64,000 nt of DNA, taken from Bradysia coprophila (taxonomy: Eukaryota > Arthropoda > Insecta > Diptera > Sciaridae). This document shows positions 1 through 8,674 of this stretch, piece by piece. The stretch covers positions 2,108,001 to 2,172,000 of the forward strand of contig NW_023503375.1 in assembly GCF_014529535.1 (NCBI RefSeq), given 5' to 3'. Position 1 is the first letter of the stretch, and each line of letters begins with the position of its first letter. The position numbers and the translations under genes are program-made. The notes under the pieces were generated by a model. That model did no database searches. It had not been told where the DNA came from and was given only the letters and a program-made list of their open reading frames with translations.

Positions 1-104
1 GGGATAAAAAGATGAAAAGTAGAGTTTTCGTGTGAATTTTGATGATCCGAGGCGAAGCCGAGGTCAATAAACACACGAAAACGAGACTTTTCATCTTTTA
101 TCCC
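1..104. repeat. Small palindromic element (MITE-like)
   Basis: Positions 1-34 are the near-perfect reverse complement of 72-104, so the segment can fold into a hairpin. The unpaired middle holds CCGAGGCGAAGCCGAGGT at 47-64, which also occurs in the loops of the palindromes near 11.95 kb and 16.55 kb. The element may start before the window, so its true left end and any target duplication are not visible. No coding capacity is seen. Confidence 0.7.
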
Positions 105-119
105 GAGTTATGTAATGGA

Positions 120-195
120 TTTTACATGCTGAGGGCGTCGAAAGACGTGCTTCAAACATGAAAAGTACGGTTTTCGACGCATGTAGCATGTAAAA
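120..195. repeat. Short palindrome beside the first hairpin
   Basis: TTTTACATGCT at the left and AGCATGTAAAA at the right are inverted copies. The inner parts (GCGTCGAAA and TTTCGACGC) also pair. It lies 15 bp from the preceding hairpin and looks like a second tiny non-autonomous element. Confidence 0.5.
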
Positions 196-913
196 CCTAT
201 TTTATCATATTTTCGCTTCAAATACGAGCAAAACGAGCTATTACTTGACTATGTAGGTTTAAAATTGCCGTAGATACATCGTTTTGAAGTTGGTCATTTT
301 TCTTAGAAAATGCACCAAATTGACTTTTTCCAAACAATCAAAATCTTTCAACTTACTCTGTATGTATGTTTCTGTCTATATATCTATCGACGGTCGATGT
401 CGGAAACTAGTCAGCCGATCTCCATGAAATTTTGCAGGAGCCTCAGGGAGGACATAAAAATAAAAATGTGATACGCCACTACCCCAGGAAAAATCAGAAT
501 TTTGTTTTATTGGCCTCGAAGTGGTTTCTGAGTGTGGTTTTCGAGGGTTGGGAACGCGTTTTCGGCTGTAGCTCAGCTGTATTGAAACCGACTGAGGCGT
601 GAGACCCATCGCATGAGGCAGATAAATTTTCTTGCAGGTCTGTTCCTGAATATCTGCCACTTTGCGACGCAGACTTTTTTGGTAAAATTTTTGTTGTTTC
701 CAGTCAAATTGTTTTTGGTAAAAATTATTTGGCAGATGATGCGATAAAACTAAGCCAGCTTGTTTGAACTAATTAGGTGTAAAATTTAATTTTTGTGTAA
801 AGAAGCTGAAAGCGACAACTCTAACGATATCATTCATTTTAGAAATTATACTTCCAAGACTGCGTCACAATTTTCTCGAAGAGATTTTTGTTGGGATTTT
901 AGTTTACTTGTGA
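196..913. other. No gene recognised
   Basis: Short open frames on both strands here (for example 376-660 on the minus strand) show no recognisable domain and no splice-supported continuation. I see AT-rich intergenic sequence only. Confidence 0.5.
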
Positions 914-1183
914 TGATATCTTTCCATCAGAATCCTTTTTCAAAAATGTACGACCGCAATTCCACGAATGTGGTAGCTTTCAACAAAAAATACATTTGGT
1001 TGTAGCAGTTTGACCGGTTCTGAAAAACGTGAGCAGTTTATGAAAATTTCGTTAAACTGCTCACTTTTCTCAGAGCTGGTCAAGCCACTACAACCAAATG
1101 TATTTTCTATTGAAAGCTAACACATTTGTGGTCGGAATTGCGGTCGTACATTTTTGAAAAAGAATTCTTATGGAAAGATATCA
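914..1183. repeat. 270-bp palindromic element
   Basis: The left arm from 914 and the right arm ending at 1183 are inverted copies with scattered mismatches, running almost to a centre near 1045. Both arms contain the stretch around ATGTACGACCGCAATTCC. The spacer is very short, so the element would fold into one long hairpin, typical of a small terminal-inverted-repeat element. Short open frames across it are by-products of the arms. Confidence 0.7.
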
Positions 1184-1201
1184 AAAATGAAATATGAGGC
1201 A

Positions 1202-1495
1202 CACAAATGTAGGCTACAATTTTAGCTAAGGACCGGTGCCTCAACGCTAAATTGTAGCCTAAATTTGTGCGAAAAAATGATATATTTTCGATGATCAATT
1301 CGTATCCGCGTCCTTTATGGAAAAAGTGGACCTTCGTTTTGTGTTAAATTAATTCTGAGTAATAAATGTTTGTAGTGGAGTAACATACTAACACAAAACG
1401 AAGGTCTCCCACTTTTTACAGAAAGGACGCGTATTCGAAGTGATCATCGAAAATATATCATTTTTTCGTACAAATTTAGGCTACAATTTAGCGTT
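1202..1495. repeat. Nested palindromes with AGGCTACAATTTAGC arms
   Basis: 1243-1495 is a palindrome of about 250 bp centred near 1368. Its arms run from AACGCTAAATTGTAGCCT inward, through a conserved region near CGAAAATATATCA, to AAAACGAAGG. A third copy of the terminal motif at 1202-1227 makes a smaller hairpin (1202-1265) with the left arm. This suggests a nested or rearranged terminal inverted repeat. Confidence 0.6.
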
Positions 1496-2320
1496 GTGTT
1501 GATTTGTTTAAAGATGATAAGATTATACAATTTGTATGAAAAATTTCGATTTTCGACAAAATATAAATCCAACAATAAATTGTCTCTCTATGTATAGTTC
1601 CGTAATTCCTAAATTAAGTAGTTTTTTGAGTGTCTAATCCACTAAAAATTCACAGACCATTAGAACAATAAATTGACTCATTCCAATTAGAATTTTATGC
1701 TGAACAGCTGAACGTCAACGCTATAATATATGTCTAATGAAAGCGCAAATGCGAATGATTAGATAAGATTACGGATGTGACAAGAAGATTATATTAACCT
1801 TTTACGGACGGTCATAACATCTGTTATTGACAACGACGACAAAATAATGTTAGACAATGTTGCTTTGTGAACTCGAGTGGAGCGAAAGGGAAAACTCAAA
1901 GGAAAAATCCCTCATTTTCGTCCCGTCACAAATAAATAAACAATGAACTCCAGCTGACATCATCTTACATCCAAATATATGTTTATGAAGTGGAAAGATA
2001 ATATTCCGATCTGTCGAAAACACCAAGATCGAATAAAGTATTCGAAATTCGAAAGTATTCGATAATTATCCTATCAGTGATATGCTTGCCATCTGTGAAA
2101 GGTTAATCACAATACAATGTCTATATAAACACACATTGTTAACTAATCTACGTAATGGCATTATCATGTTAAAATTATTATTATATCTCGAGCTTCTTTT
2201 GCTCTTTAAAAAAGGAAAGCGCACAATACGAACTTTATCTCAGCCAGTCAGTTAGTTGGAAACATTCGATGGTAGAACTCATAAAAAATAAGTCAAGCTC
2301 TTCATTCAAAAAGCGCAACG
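1496..2320. other. Intergenic region and probable 5' flank of the GFA-like gene
   Basis: No open frame of interest is seen. A TATATAAA-type sequence lies near 2122. TCAGTT at 2248-2253 fits the arthropod initiator consensus and sits about 70 bp before the ATG of the GFA-like gene, so it is the better candidate start site. This rests on motif matches only. Confidence 0.3.
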
Positions 2321-2725
2321 ATGAGTGAAAAGATTAAGTACACTGGAAGTTGTCACTGTGGAGCAGTGACATTTGAAGCATTGGCTCCAGCTCATTTAAA
2401 AGTGATTGATTGCAACTGTTCGCTGTGCAAAAAGAAGCAGAACCGTCACTTCATTCTACCAGCTAGTGACTTCACTCTATTGACTGGTCATGATGCTCTC
2501 ACTACCTACACCTTCAATACCAACACAGCCCAGCATAAGTTTTGTTCAAAATGTGGCGTTCAGAGCTTCTATCATCCGAGATCTAACCCGGACGGAGTTG
2601 CTGTGATGCCGCATTGTCTGGACTCACCGCAGCCGTTATCGGTGATAATGGAGGATTTCGATGGTAGCAATTGGGAGACCAGTATCGAAACTAAATCCGA
2701 TATTAAATATCGGTCCTCGAAATAA
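2321..2725 (+). CDS. GFA-domain protein, CENP-V-like
   Basis: A single-exon frame encodes 134 residues, a normal length for stand-alone members of the GFA/CENP-V family. The zinc-binding cysteines of the family are all visible: C11 and C13 (SCHCG), C31, C33 and C36 (CNCSLC) and C75 and C78 (FCSKCG). The fold is that of glutathione-dependent formaldehyde-activating enzyme-like proteins. In animals such proteins are usually named centromere protein V-like, and their substrate is mostly unknown, so I assign no reaction. The ATG follows an AACG context and is the first in frame. The next 40 bp downstream lead into a palindromic element at 2761. An initiator-like TCAGTT lies about 70 bp upstream. 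Confidence 0.9.
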   Translation: MSEKIKYTGSCHCGAVTFEALAPAHLKVIDCNCSLCKKKQNRHFILPASDFTLLTGHDALTTYTFNTNTAQHKFCSKCGVQSFYHPRSNPDGVAVMPHCLDSPQPLSVIMEDFDGSNWETSIETKSDIKYRSSK

Positions 2726-2760
2726 CAACTTGTTTTGAATCTAATTTTGGAAAATAGTTA

Positions 2761-3045
2761 CAATTGCTAAAAGTTTCCTATGTGCAGAATGAGCACCAGC
2801 TGAATATCACCAGCTGGTGAACAAACAAAAACACTTTGTATTGTAAACAATTCAAAGACAACCTACACACAGTGCATTTCTACATTAACGTCATCTATGC
2901 GCGCACATAACACGTATGAATGAAGTAAACACATTGTTAACAACGTGTTTTGATTTTTTATCATACAATAAGTGTGTGTTAGTAGATCCAGCTGGTGATA
3001 TTCAGCTGGTACTCATATTCTGCATATAGTAAACTTTTAACAATT
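2761..3045. mobile_element. Palindromic element with CAGCTG-rich termini
   Basis: About 65 bp at each end are inverted copies, including AATTGCTAAAAGTTT against AAACTTTTAACAATT, TGCAGAAT against ATTCTGCA, and GAATATCACCAGCTGG against its complement. The inside is AT-rich and non-coding. Size and structure fit a miniature inverted-repeat transposable element. I could not define a target-site duplication. The ORF at 2995-3261 begins inside the right arm and is not supported. Confidence 0.7.
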
Positions 3046-3400
3046 ATATGTCGATTAAAAGCAGAGTATTTTCAGAATGGAATAAATACAAAATTAACTA
3101 AATTAACTTGTGTAGATTTTCAGAATCCTATAGAGTGTAGAATGTCTGGGAATAAAAGTGTAAAAGGAACTGAGGAATCACAATTAAATGGACTTCATTC
3201 GTCTTCTTCTAAAATCATACATATAAAGGTGACGAGTGACGATTTCACCTCTCCGATTTAATTTTCTATAAATGCTTATCCCCATATCCCCATTTTGTCT
3301 TCTACTTCTCGTGTTTCCACTTCTCTTGGTTTTCCATACGGTTTGCTTTATAAGAAAACACTAACCGAAGCACATCTTTAATTTTTGTCGTCATGGTCGA

Positions 3401-3406
3401 TAACAG
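3401..3406. repeat. Left target-site duplication TAACAG
   Basis: TAACAG sits directly before the left terminus ATGTCC of the foldback element and is repeated directly after its right terminus GGACAT at 7187-7192. Confidence 0.65.
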
Positions 3407-3452
3407 ATGTCCTTGAATTTAGCACAAGATTAAAAACACAAGATTAGTAAAT

Positions 3453-3620
3453 ATCTTGATATATCAAGATTTGATGACACGAATCTTGATATATCAAGAT
3501 TTGGTGACACGAATCTTGATATATCAAGATTGGGTAACACGGATCTTGATATATAAAGATTTGTTTGACCGAATCTTGATATATCAAGATTCATGTCACC
3601 GGTTCTTGATATATCAAGAT
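3453..3620. repeat. Left cluster of CTTGATATATCAAG palindromes
   Basis: Six copies of ATCTTGATATATCAAGAT, one with a mismatch, are spaced about 29 bp apart. Each copy is itself a perfect or near-perfect palindrome, and the spacers differ (for example TTGATGACACGA and TTGGTGACACGA). They lie just inside the left terminus of the foldback element and may be binding sites for the mobilising protein. Confidence 0.85.
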
Positions 3621-3640
3621 TTGTTGGTAAAGGACTAACG

Positions 3641-3803
3641 TCGCCGTGCACAGAATTCTCACTGTCAGAGCTTATGATTCCTTACGAAGAATAAATAACG
3701 TCTCAGATACTCTACCGTCACTGTAAAATCAGCGAAAAAGGATGATAGATTATCTGCATATTTTCACTGGCAGTGATTACGATTCCAGCCTGACCGAGAA
3801 TAG
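3641..3803. other. Extra segment in the left foldback arm
   Basis: In the right arm GGTAAAGGAC runs straight into CAATTTGATGAATACC. In the left arm about 163 bp intervene between the same two sequences. The segment has no open frame or clear terminal repeats. It is either an insertion in the left arm or a deletion from the right. Confidence 0.6.
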
Positions 3804-3915
3804 TCCAATTTGATGAATACCAATTTCATTCTATACAAACAGCGTTTTAACACGACGACCGATCCAGCCTATTGCCCCGGAGCGAAGCGGAGGGCCGCAA
3901 TGCTAGCCTGGCGTA

Positions 3916-6900
3916 TTTTTGTCAACTCAACACTCCATATACCAATTTTTGCCATTATCTTGTATTTTTATCAACTCAACACTCCATATACCCATTTTTG
4001 CCATTTCCTTGTATTTTTGTCAACTCAACACTCATCAATTTTTGCCATTTCATAGTATTTTTGTCAACTCACCATTTGACAAAAATACAAGGAATTGGTA
4101 AAAATGGGTATATGCAGTGTTGAGTTGACAAAAATACAAGGAAATGGCAAAAATGGATATATGGAGTGTTGAGTTGACAAAAATACAAGGAAATGGCAAA
4201 AATGGATATATGGAGTGTTGAGTTGACTAAAATACAAGGAAATGGTAAAAATGGGTATATGGAGTGTTGAGTTGACAAAAATACAAGGAAATGGCAAAAA
4301 TGGGTATATGGAGTGTTGAGTTGACAAAAATACAAGGAAATGGCAAAAATGGGTATATGGAGTGTTGAGTTGACAAAAATACAAGGAAATGGCAAAAAAG
4401 GGTATATGGAGTGTTGAGTTGACAAAAATACAAGGAAATGGCAAAAATGGGTATATGGAGTGTTGAGTTGACAAAAATACAAGGAAATGGCAAAAATGGG
4501 TATATGGAGTGTTGAGTTGACAGAAATACAAGAAAATGGCAAAAATGGATATATGGAGTGTTGAGTTGACAAAAATACAAGGAAATGGCAAAAATGGATA
4601 TATGGAGTGTTGAGTTGACAAAAATACAAGGAAATGGCAAAAATGGATATATGGAGTGTTGAGTTGACAAAAATACAAGGAAATGGTAAAAATGGATATA
4701 TGGAGTGTTGAGTTGACAAAAATACAAGGAATTGGTAAAAATGGGTATATGCAGTGTTGAGTTGACAAAAATACAAGGAAATGGCAAAAATGGATATATG
4801 GAGTGTTGAGTTGACAAAAATACAAGGAAATGGCAAAAATGGATATATGGAGTGTTGAGTTGACAAAAATACAAGGAAATGGCAAAAATGGATATATGGA
4901 GTGTTGAGTTGACAAAAATACAAGGAAATGGTAAAAATGGATATATGGAGTGTTGAGTTGACAAAAATACAAGGAATTGGTAAAAATGGGTATATGCAGT
5001 GTTGAGTTGACAAAAATACAAGGAAATGGCAAAAATGGATATATGGAGTGTTGAGTTGACAAAAATACAAGGAAATGGCAAAAATGGATATATGGAGTGT
5101 TGAGTTGACTAAAATACAAGGAAATGGTAAAAATTGGTATATGGAGTGTTGAGTTGACAAAAATACAAGGAAATGGCAAAAATGGGTATATGGAGTGTTG
5201 AGTTGACAAAAATACAAGGAAATGGCAAAAATGGATATATGGAGTGTTGAGTTGACAAAAATACAAGGAAATGGTAAAAATGGATATATGGAGTGTTGAG
5301 TTGACAAAAATACAAGGAATTGGTAAAAATGGGTATATGCAGTGTTGAGTTGACAAAAATACAAGGAAATGGCAAAAATGGATATATGGAGTGTTGAGTT
5401 GACAAAAATACAAGGAAATGGCAAAAATGGATATATGGAGTGTTGAGTTGACAAAAATACAAGGAAATGGCAAAAATGGATATATGGAGTGTTGAGTTGA
5501 CAAAAATACAAGGAAATGGTAAAAATGGATATATGGAGTGTTGAGTTGACAAAAATACAAGGAATTGGTAAAAATGGGTATATGCAGTGTTGAGTTGACA
5601 AAAATACAAGGAAATGGCAAAAATGGATATATGGAGTGTTGAGTTGACAAAAATACAAGGAAATGGCAAAAATGGATATATGGAGTGTTGAGTTGACAAA
5701 AATACAAGGAAATGGTAAAAATGGGTATATGGAGTGTTGAGTTGACAAAAATACAAGGAAATGGCAAAAATGGGTATATGGAGTGTTGAGTTGACAAAAA
5801 TACAAGGAAATGGCAAAAATGGATATATGGAGTGTTGAGTTGACAAAAATACAAGGAAATGGTAAAAATGGATATATGGAGTGTTGAGTTGACAAAAATA
5901 CAAGGAATTGGTAAAAATGGGTATATGCAGTGTTGAGTTGACAAAAATACAAGGAAATGGCAAAAATGGATATATGGAGTGTTGAGTTGACAAAAATACA
6001 AGGAAATGGCAAAAATGGATATATGGAGTGTTGAGTTGACAAAAATACAAGGAAATGGTAAAAATGGATATATGGAGTGTTGAGTTGACAAAAATACAAG
6101 GAATTGGTAAAAATGGGTATATGCAGTGTTGAGTTGACAAAAATACTATGAAATGGCAAAAATTGATGAGTGTTGAGTTGACAAAAATACAAGGAAATGG
6201 CAAAAATGGATATATGGAGTGTTGAGTTGACAAAAATACAAGGAAATGGCAAAAATGGATATATGGAGTGTTGAGTTGACAAAAATACAAGGAAATGGTA
6301 AAAATGGATATATGGAGTGTTGAGTTGACAAAAATACAAGGAATTGGTAAAAATGGGTATATGCAGTGTTGAGTTGACAAAAATACAAGGAAATGGCAAA
6401 AATGGATATATGGAGTGTTGAGTTGACAAAAATACAAGGAAATGGCAAAAATGGATATATGGAGTGTTGAGTTGACTAAAATACAAGGAAATGGTAAAAA
6501 TGGGTATATGGAGTGTTGAGTTGACAAAAATACAAGGAAATGGCAAAAATGGGTATATGGAGTGTTGAGTTGACAAAAATACAAGGAAATGGCAAAAATG
6601 GGTATATGGAGTGTTGAGTTGACAAAAATACAAGGAAATGGCAAAAAAGGGTATATGGAGTGTTGAGTTGACAAAAATACAAGGAAATGGCAAAAATGGG
6701 TATATGGAGTGTTGAGTTGACAAAAATACAAGGAAATGGCAAAAATGGGTATATGGAGTGTTGAGTTGACAGAAATACAAGAAAATGGCAAAAATGGATA
6801 TATGGAGTGTTGAGTTGACAAAAATACAAGGAAATGGCAAAAATGGATATATGGAGTGTTGAGTTGACAAAAATACAAGGAAATGGCAAAAGTGGGTATA

Positions 6901-6926
6901 TGAAGTGTTGAGTTTACAAAAATACG
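3916..6926. repeat. 49-bp minisatellite of the foldback element
   Basis: The unit contains GTGTTGAGTTGACAAAAATA and CAAGGAAATGGCAAAAATGG. Copies read in reverse from 3916 to about 4070, then flip at about 4066-4080 and read forward to 6926. Variant positions (GGATAT or GGGTAT, GGCAAA or GGTAAA, GGAG or GCAG) recur in blocks, so groups of units have been amplified together. Because 49 is one more than a multiple of three and no phase contains a minus-strand stop, overlapping open frames up to 985 codons arise. These are not treated as genes. Confidence 0.95.
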
Positions 6927-7046
6927 GCCGGCTCGCATAGCGGCGTCCGCTTCGCTCCGGGGCAATGGCTGGATCGATCGCCGTGTTAAAACGCTGTTTG
7001 CATAGAATGAAATTGGTATTCATCAAATTGGTCCTTTACCAATAAA

Positions 7047-7155
7047 ATCTTCATATATCAAGAATCGGTGACATAAATCTTGATATATCAAGATTCGTGT
7101 CACCAAATCTTGATATATCAAGATCCGTGTTACCCAATCTTGATATATCAAGATT
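7047..7155. repeat. Right cluster of CTTGATATATCAAG palindromes
   Basis: Four copies, the first with mismatches, mirror the left cluster inside the right terminus of the foldback element. Spacer sequences correspond in inverted order to those of the left arm. Confidence 0.85.
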
Positions 7156-7186
7156 TTTACTAATCTTGTGCTAAATTCAAGGACAT

Positions 7187-7192
7187 TAACAG
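7187..7192. repeat. Right target-site duplication TAACAG
   Basis: Exact copy of the 6 bp at 3401-3406, immediately after GGACAT. Confidence 0.65.
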
Positions 7193-7512
7193 ATGAATAG
7201 TCGCGAAAATTGGTTGAGGAAGTCCGGAGATCAAGTCGAAAACATTCGCATCAAACACTGGGCGATGCGTTCAACAAAAGAAGGAACTGAACTGATTAGT
7301 GAAACGTTTGCCGTGTGAGGTATAGGCGTATGCGTGAGCCGTGAGCGCGCAACTCTAATAATTTTTTTAGACATTTTCGAGGATAGTTATCTTTGAAAGT
7401 TGACTAGAAAGACACCATCTGCACTGCATACTCTTGTAGAACATTGTATGCATTCTAGGACTCATCTATAGACTACAGATCGGTTCAAATGAATTTTATT
7501 GAATTTTTGACT
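7193..7512. other. No gene recognised
   Basis: AT-rich sequence with no convincing frame on either strand. Confidence 0.4.
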
Positions 7513-7752
7513 CTACCTCCCTGTAGTATAAACTGGAACTTTTTGTTGAAAATTTCCCGTCCCCCACTCTATCTCTGCAATTGTTAAATTCTTACGGATA
7601 ATGTTGTATTTCGCATTCTCTGGTTCTACTAACGTCAAAGTGAAACTTTTTGAAACGTAGAACTCATGAGCCTCACAACCTAGAGGTAAACCAAAATTCA
7701 CTAAAATAAAAAAATTAAAAATTTCTTTGCAATATGTCTTGAATGTTATCAA
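7513..7752 (-). CDS. Possible exon of an unrecognised minus-strand gene
   Basis: The 79-codon frame contains a protein-like stretch of about 61 residues after a pyrimidine-rich tract ending in TTTTATTTTAG (near 7710). It looks more like a terminal exon entered through that acceptor than an ORF starting at 7752. The C-terminal part is charged and reads naturally (…FTLTLVEPENAKY…). I recognise no domain. It may pair with the minus-strand frame at 8018-8272; a degenerate MITE would then lie between them. Confidence 0.25.
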   Translation of the reverse strand: MITFKTYCKEIFNFFILVNFGLPLGCEAHEFYVSKSFTLTLVEPENAKYNIIRKNLTIAEIEWGTGNFQQKVPVYTTGR

Positions 7753-7791
7753 ATATTAACATTTCCTGCAACTCTCTAACCTACATGGCAT

Positions 7792-8020
7792 TAAGGCTGT
7801 AAATTCTGAGTAGGTTATGCAGATACGGGAGTACGCTTGACGACAATATGGCTGATTGCATCAGCAAAATTCACCTCAGGTGATGACTACCGTCAGCGTG
7901 ATGATGTGACGAATTTTTTTAAATGTATAAAATCAGCAGAAGTGGAGTGATACGCGGGAGTCTATTAAAATCATTTTAAATGGTGATCTACGTGGCATAT
8001 CCCCAAAGTTCGCTGGCTTA
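7792..8020. mobile_element. Degenerate copy of the hAT-type MITE
   Basis: It aligns with the well-preserved element at 39458-39685. TAAGGCTGTA starts the left end and CCCCAAAGTTCGCTGGCTTA ends the right. The internal blocks AGATACGGGAG, GATGATGTG and TGATACGCGGGAGTCTATTAAAAT correspond in order. The termini have diverged and no 8-bp duplication can be matched, so this is an old insertion. Confidence 0.65.
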
Positions 8021-8272
8021 GCATAGCGTGACGTCATTTTTGTACGAATACGAACCCAATTTTAATACAAAATATTCCGTGTTTCTAATGGCCTTACTAT
8101 ACCTCTCTTGCCTTATAAATTTTTTAGATAAGATTCCAGTGCTCGGTACAGTCGCAGTATTTGTGTAGTGGATGTCATAATGACGAAAATGCATCATCTG
8201 ATCAATATAGTTTCCATCACCTTGCTTGAGATTCGAATCGGTGTTAACGGTAATTTTTTGAATCTTGAACAT
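8018..8272 (-). CDS. Possible first exon of an unrecognised gene
   Basis: A frame of 84 codons starts with a true ATG at 8272 and lies head-to-head with Ada3, about 400 bp from the Ada3 start codon. Composition is protein-like (hydrophilic, with TDSNLKQGDGNY near the start). Its last codons run into the degenerate MITE that ends at 8020, so the real exon probably ends earlier at a splice donor. No family is recognised. The divergent layout could mean a shared promoter region, but that is inference. Confidence 0.25.
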   Translation of the reverse strand: MFKIQKITVNTDSNLKQGDGNYIDQMMHFRHYDIHYTNTATVPSTGILSKKFIRQERYSKAIRNTEYFVLKLGSYSYKNDVTLC

Positions 8273-8674
8273 CTCTGTTCACATTTTAAATATTACATTG
8301 AACGCACTCATTATTAACTGTCATCATTAGGAACCCAACTGTGCGAAAAAGACCATTTGCACAACGAATCTTATAAAAATCATAATAAGTGGATAGGAGT
8401 TAAACTGAAATAAATGGATGGAATTTGCGGCAATTGAGAACTAAGTTTTCGCACAAGGCACAAACCGCAAAATCTGGCAGAAAAGAAGGCAAAATACTGT
8501 TAAAAGTAAGTTTTATCGATTTTTATTTCACTGTTCGAAAACGTACAGAGTCCATTTGTAGTTTGATGCTGTAGTTCTAACAGCTGATTTGTGTCACTTG
8601 CATTTTGTTTACATTTTTGTTGGAGTTGTTGATGGAAGATGGATTAACCGTTGAATTTTCAAACTTTTTCAGAA

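Larger units (their letters stand above)
3407..7186. mobile_element. 3.8-kb foldback transposon with 49-bp internal repeats
   Basis: The ends are inverted copies (ATGTCCTTGAATTTAGCAC and its complement). They continue inward through a cluster of CTTGATATATCAAG palindromes, the tract with GGTAAAGGAC, and a segment containing ACCAATTTCATTCT and a GGAGCGAAGCGG motif. Both arms then enter a 49-bp tandem repeat running in opposite directions. The left arm has only about three repeats (3916-4070) and the right about 58 (4080-6926), so the element is strongly asymmetric. TAACAG flanks both ends. No transposase is visible. The architecture matches foldback-type elements; whether it belongs to a named family cannot be told here. 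Confidence 0.85.

Noticed and set aside
4064-7026. Minus-strand open frames of 285-985 codons
   Set aside because: They are translations of the 49-bp tandem repeat in its three phases. No start context, domain or unique coding segment supports a gene.
3436-7160. CRISPR-like array (regular short repeats with similar spacers)
   Set aside because: The repeats are palindromes inside the arms of a eukaryotic foldback element, the spacers are similar to each other, and no cas genes are present.
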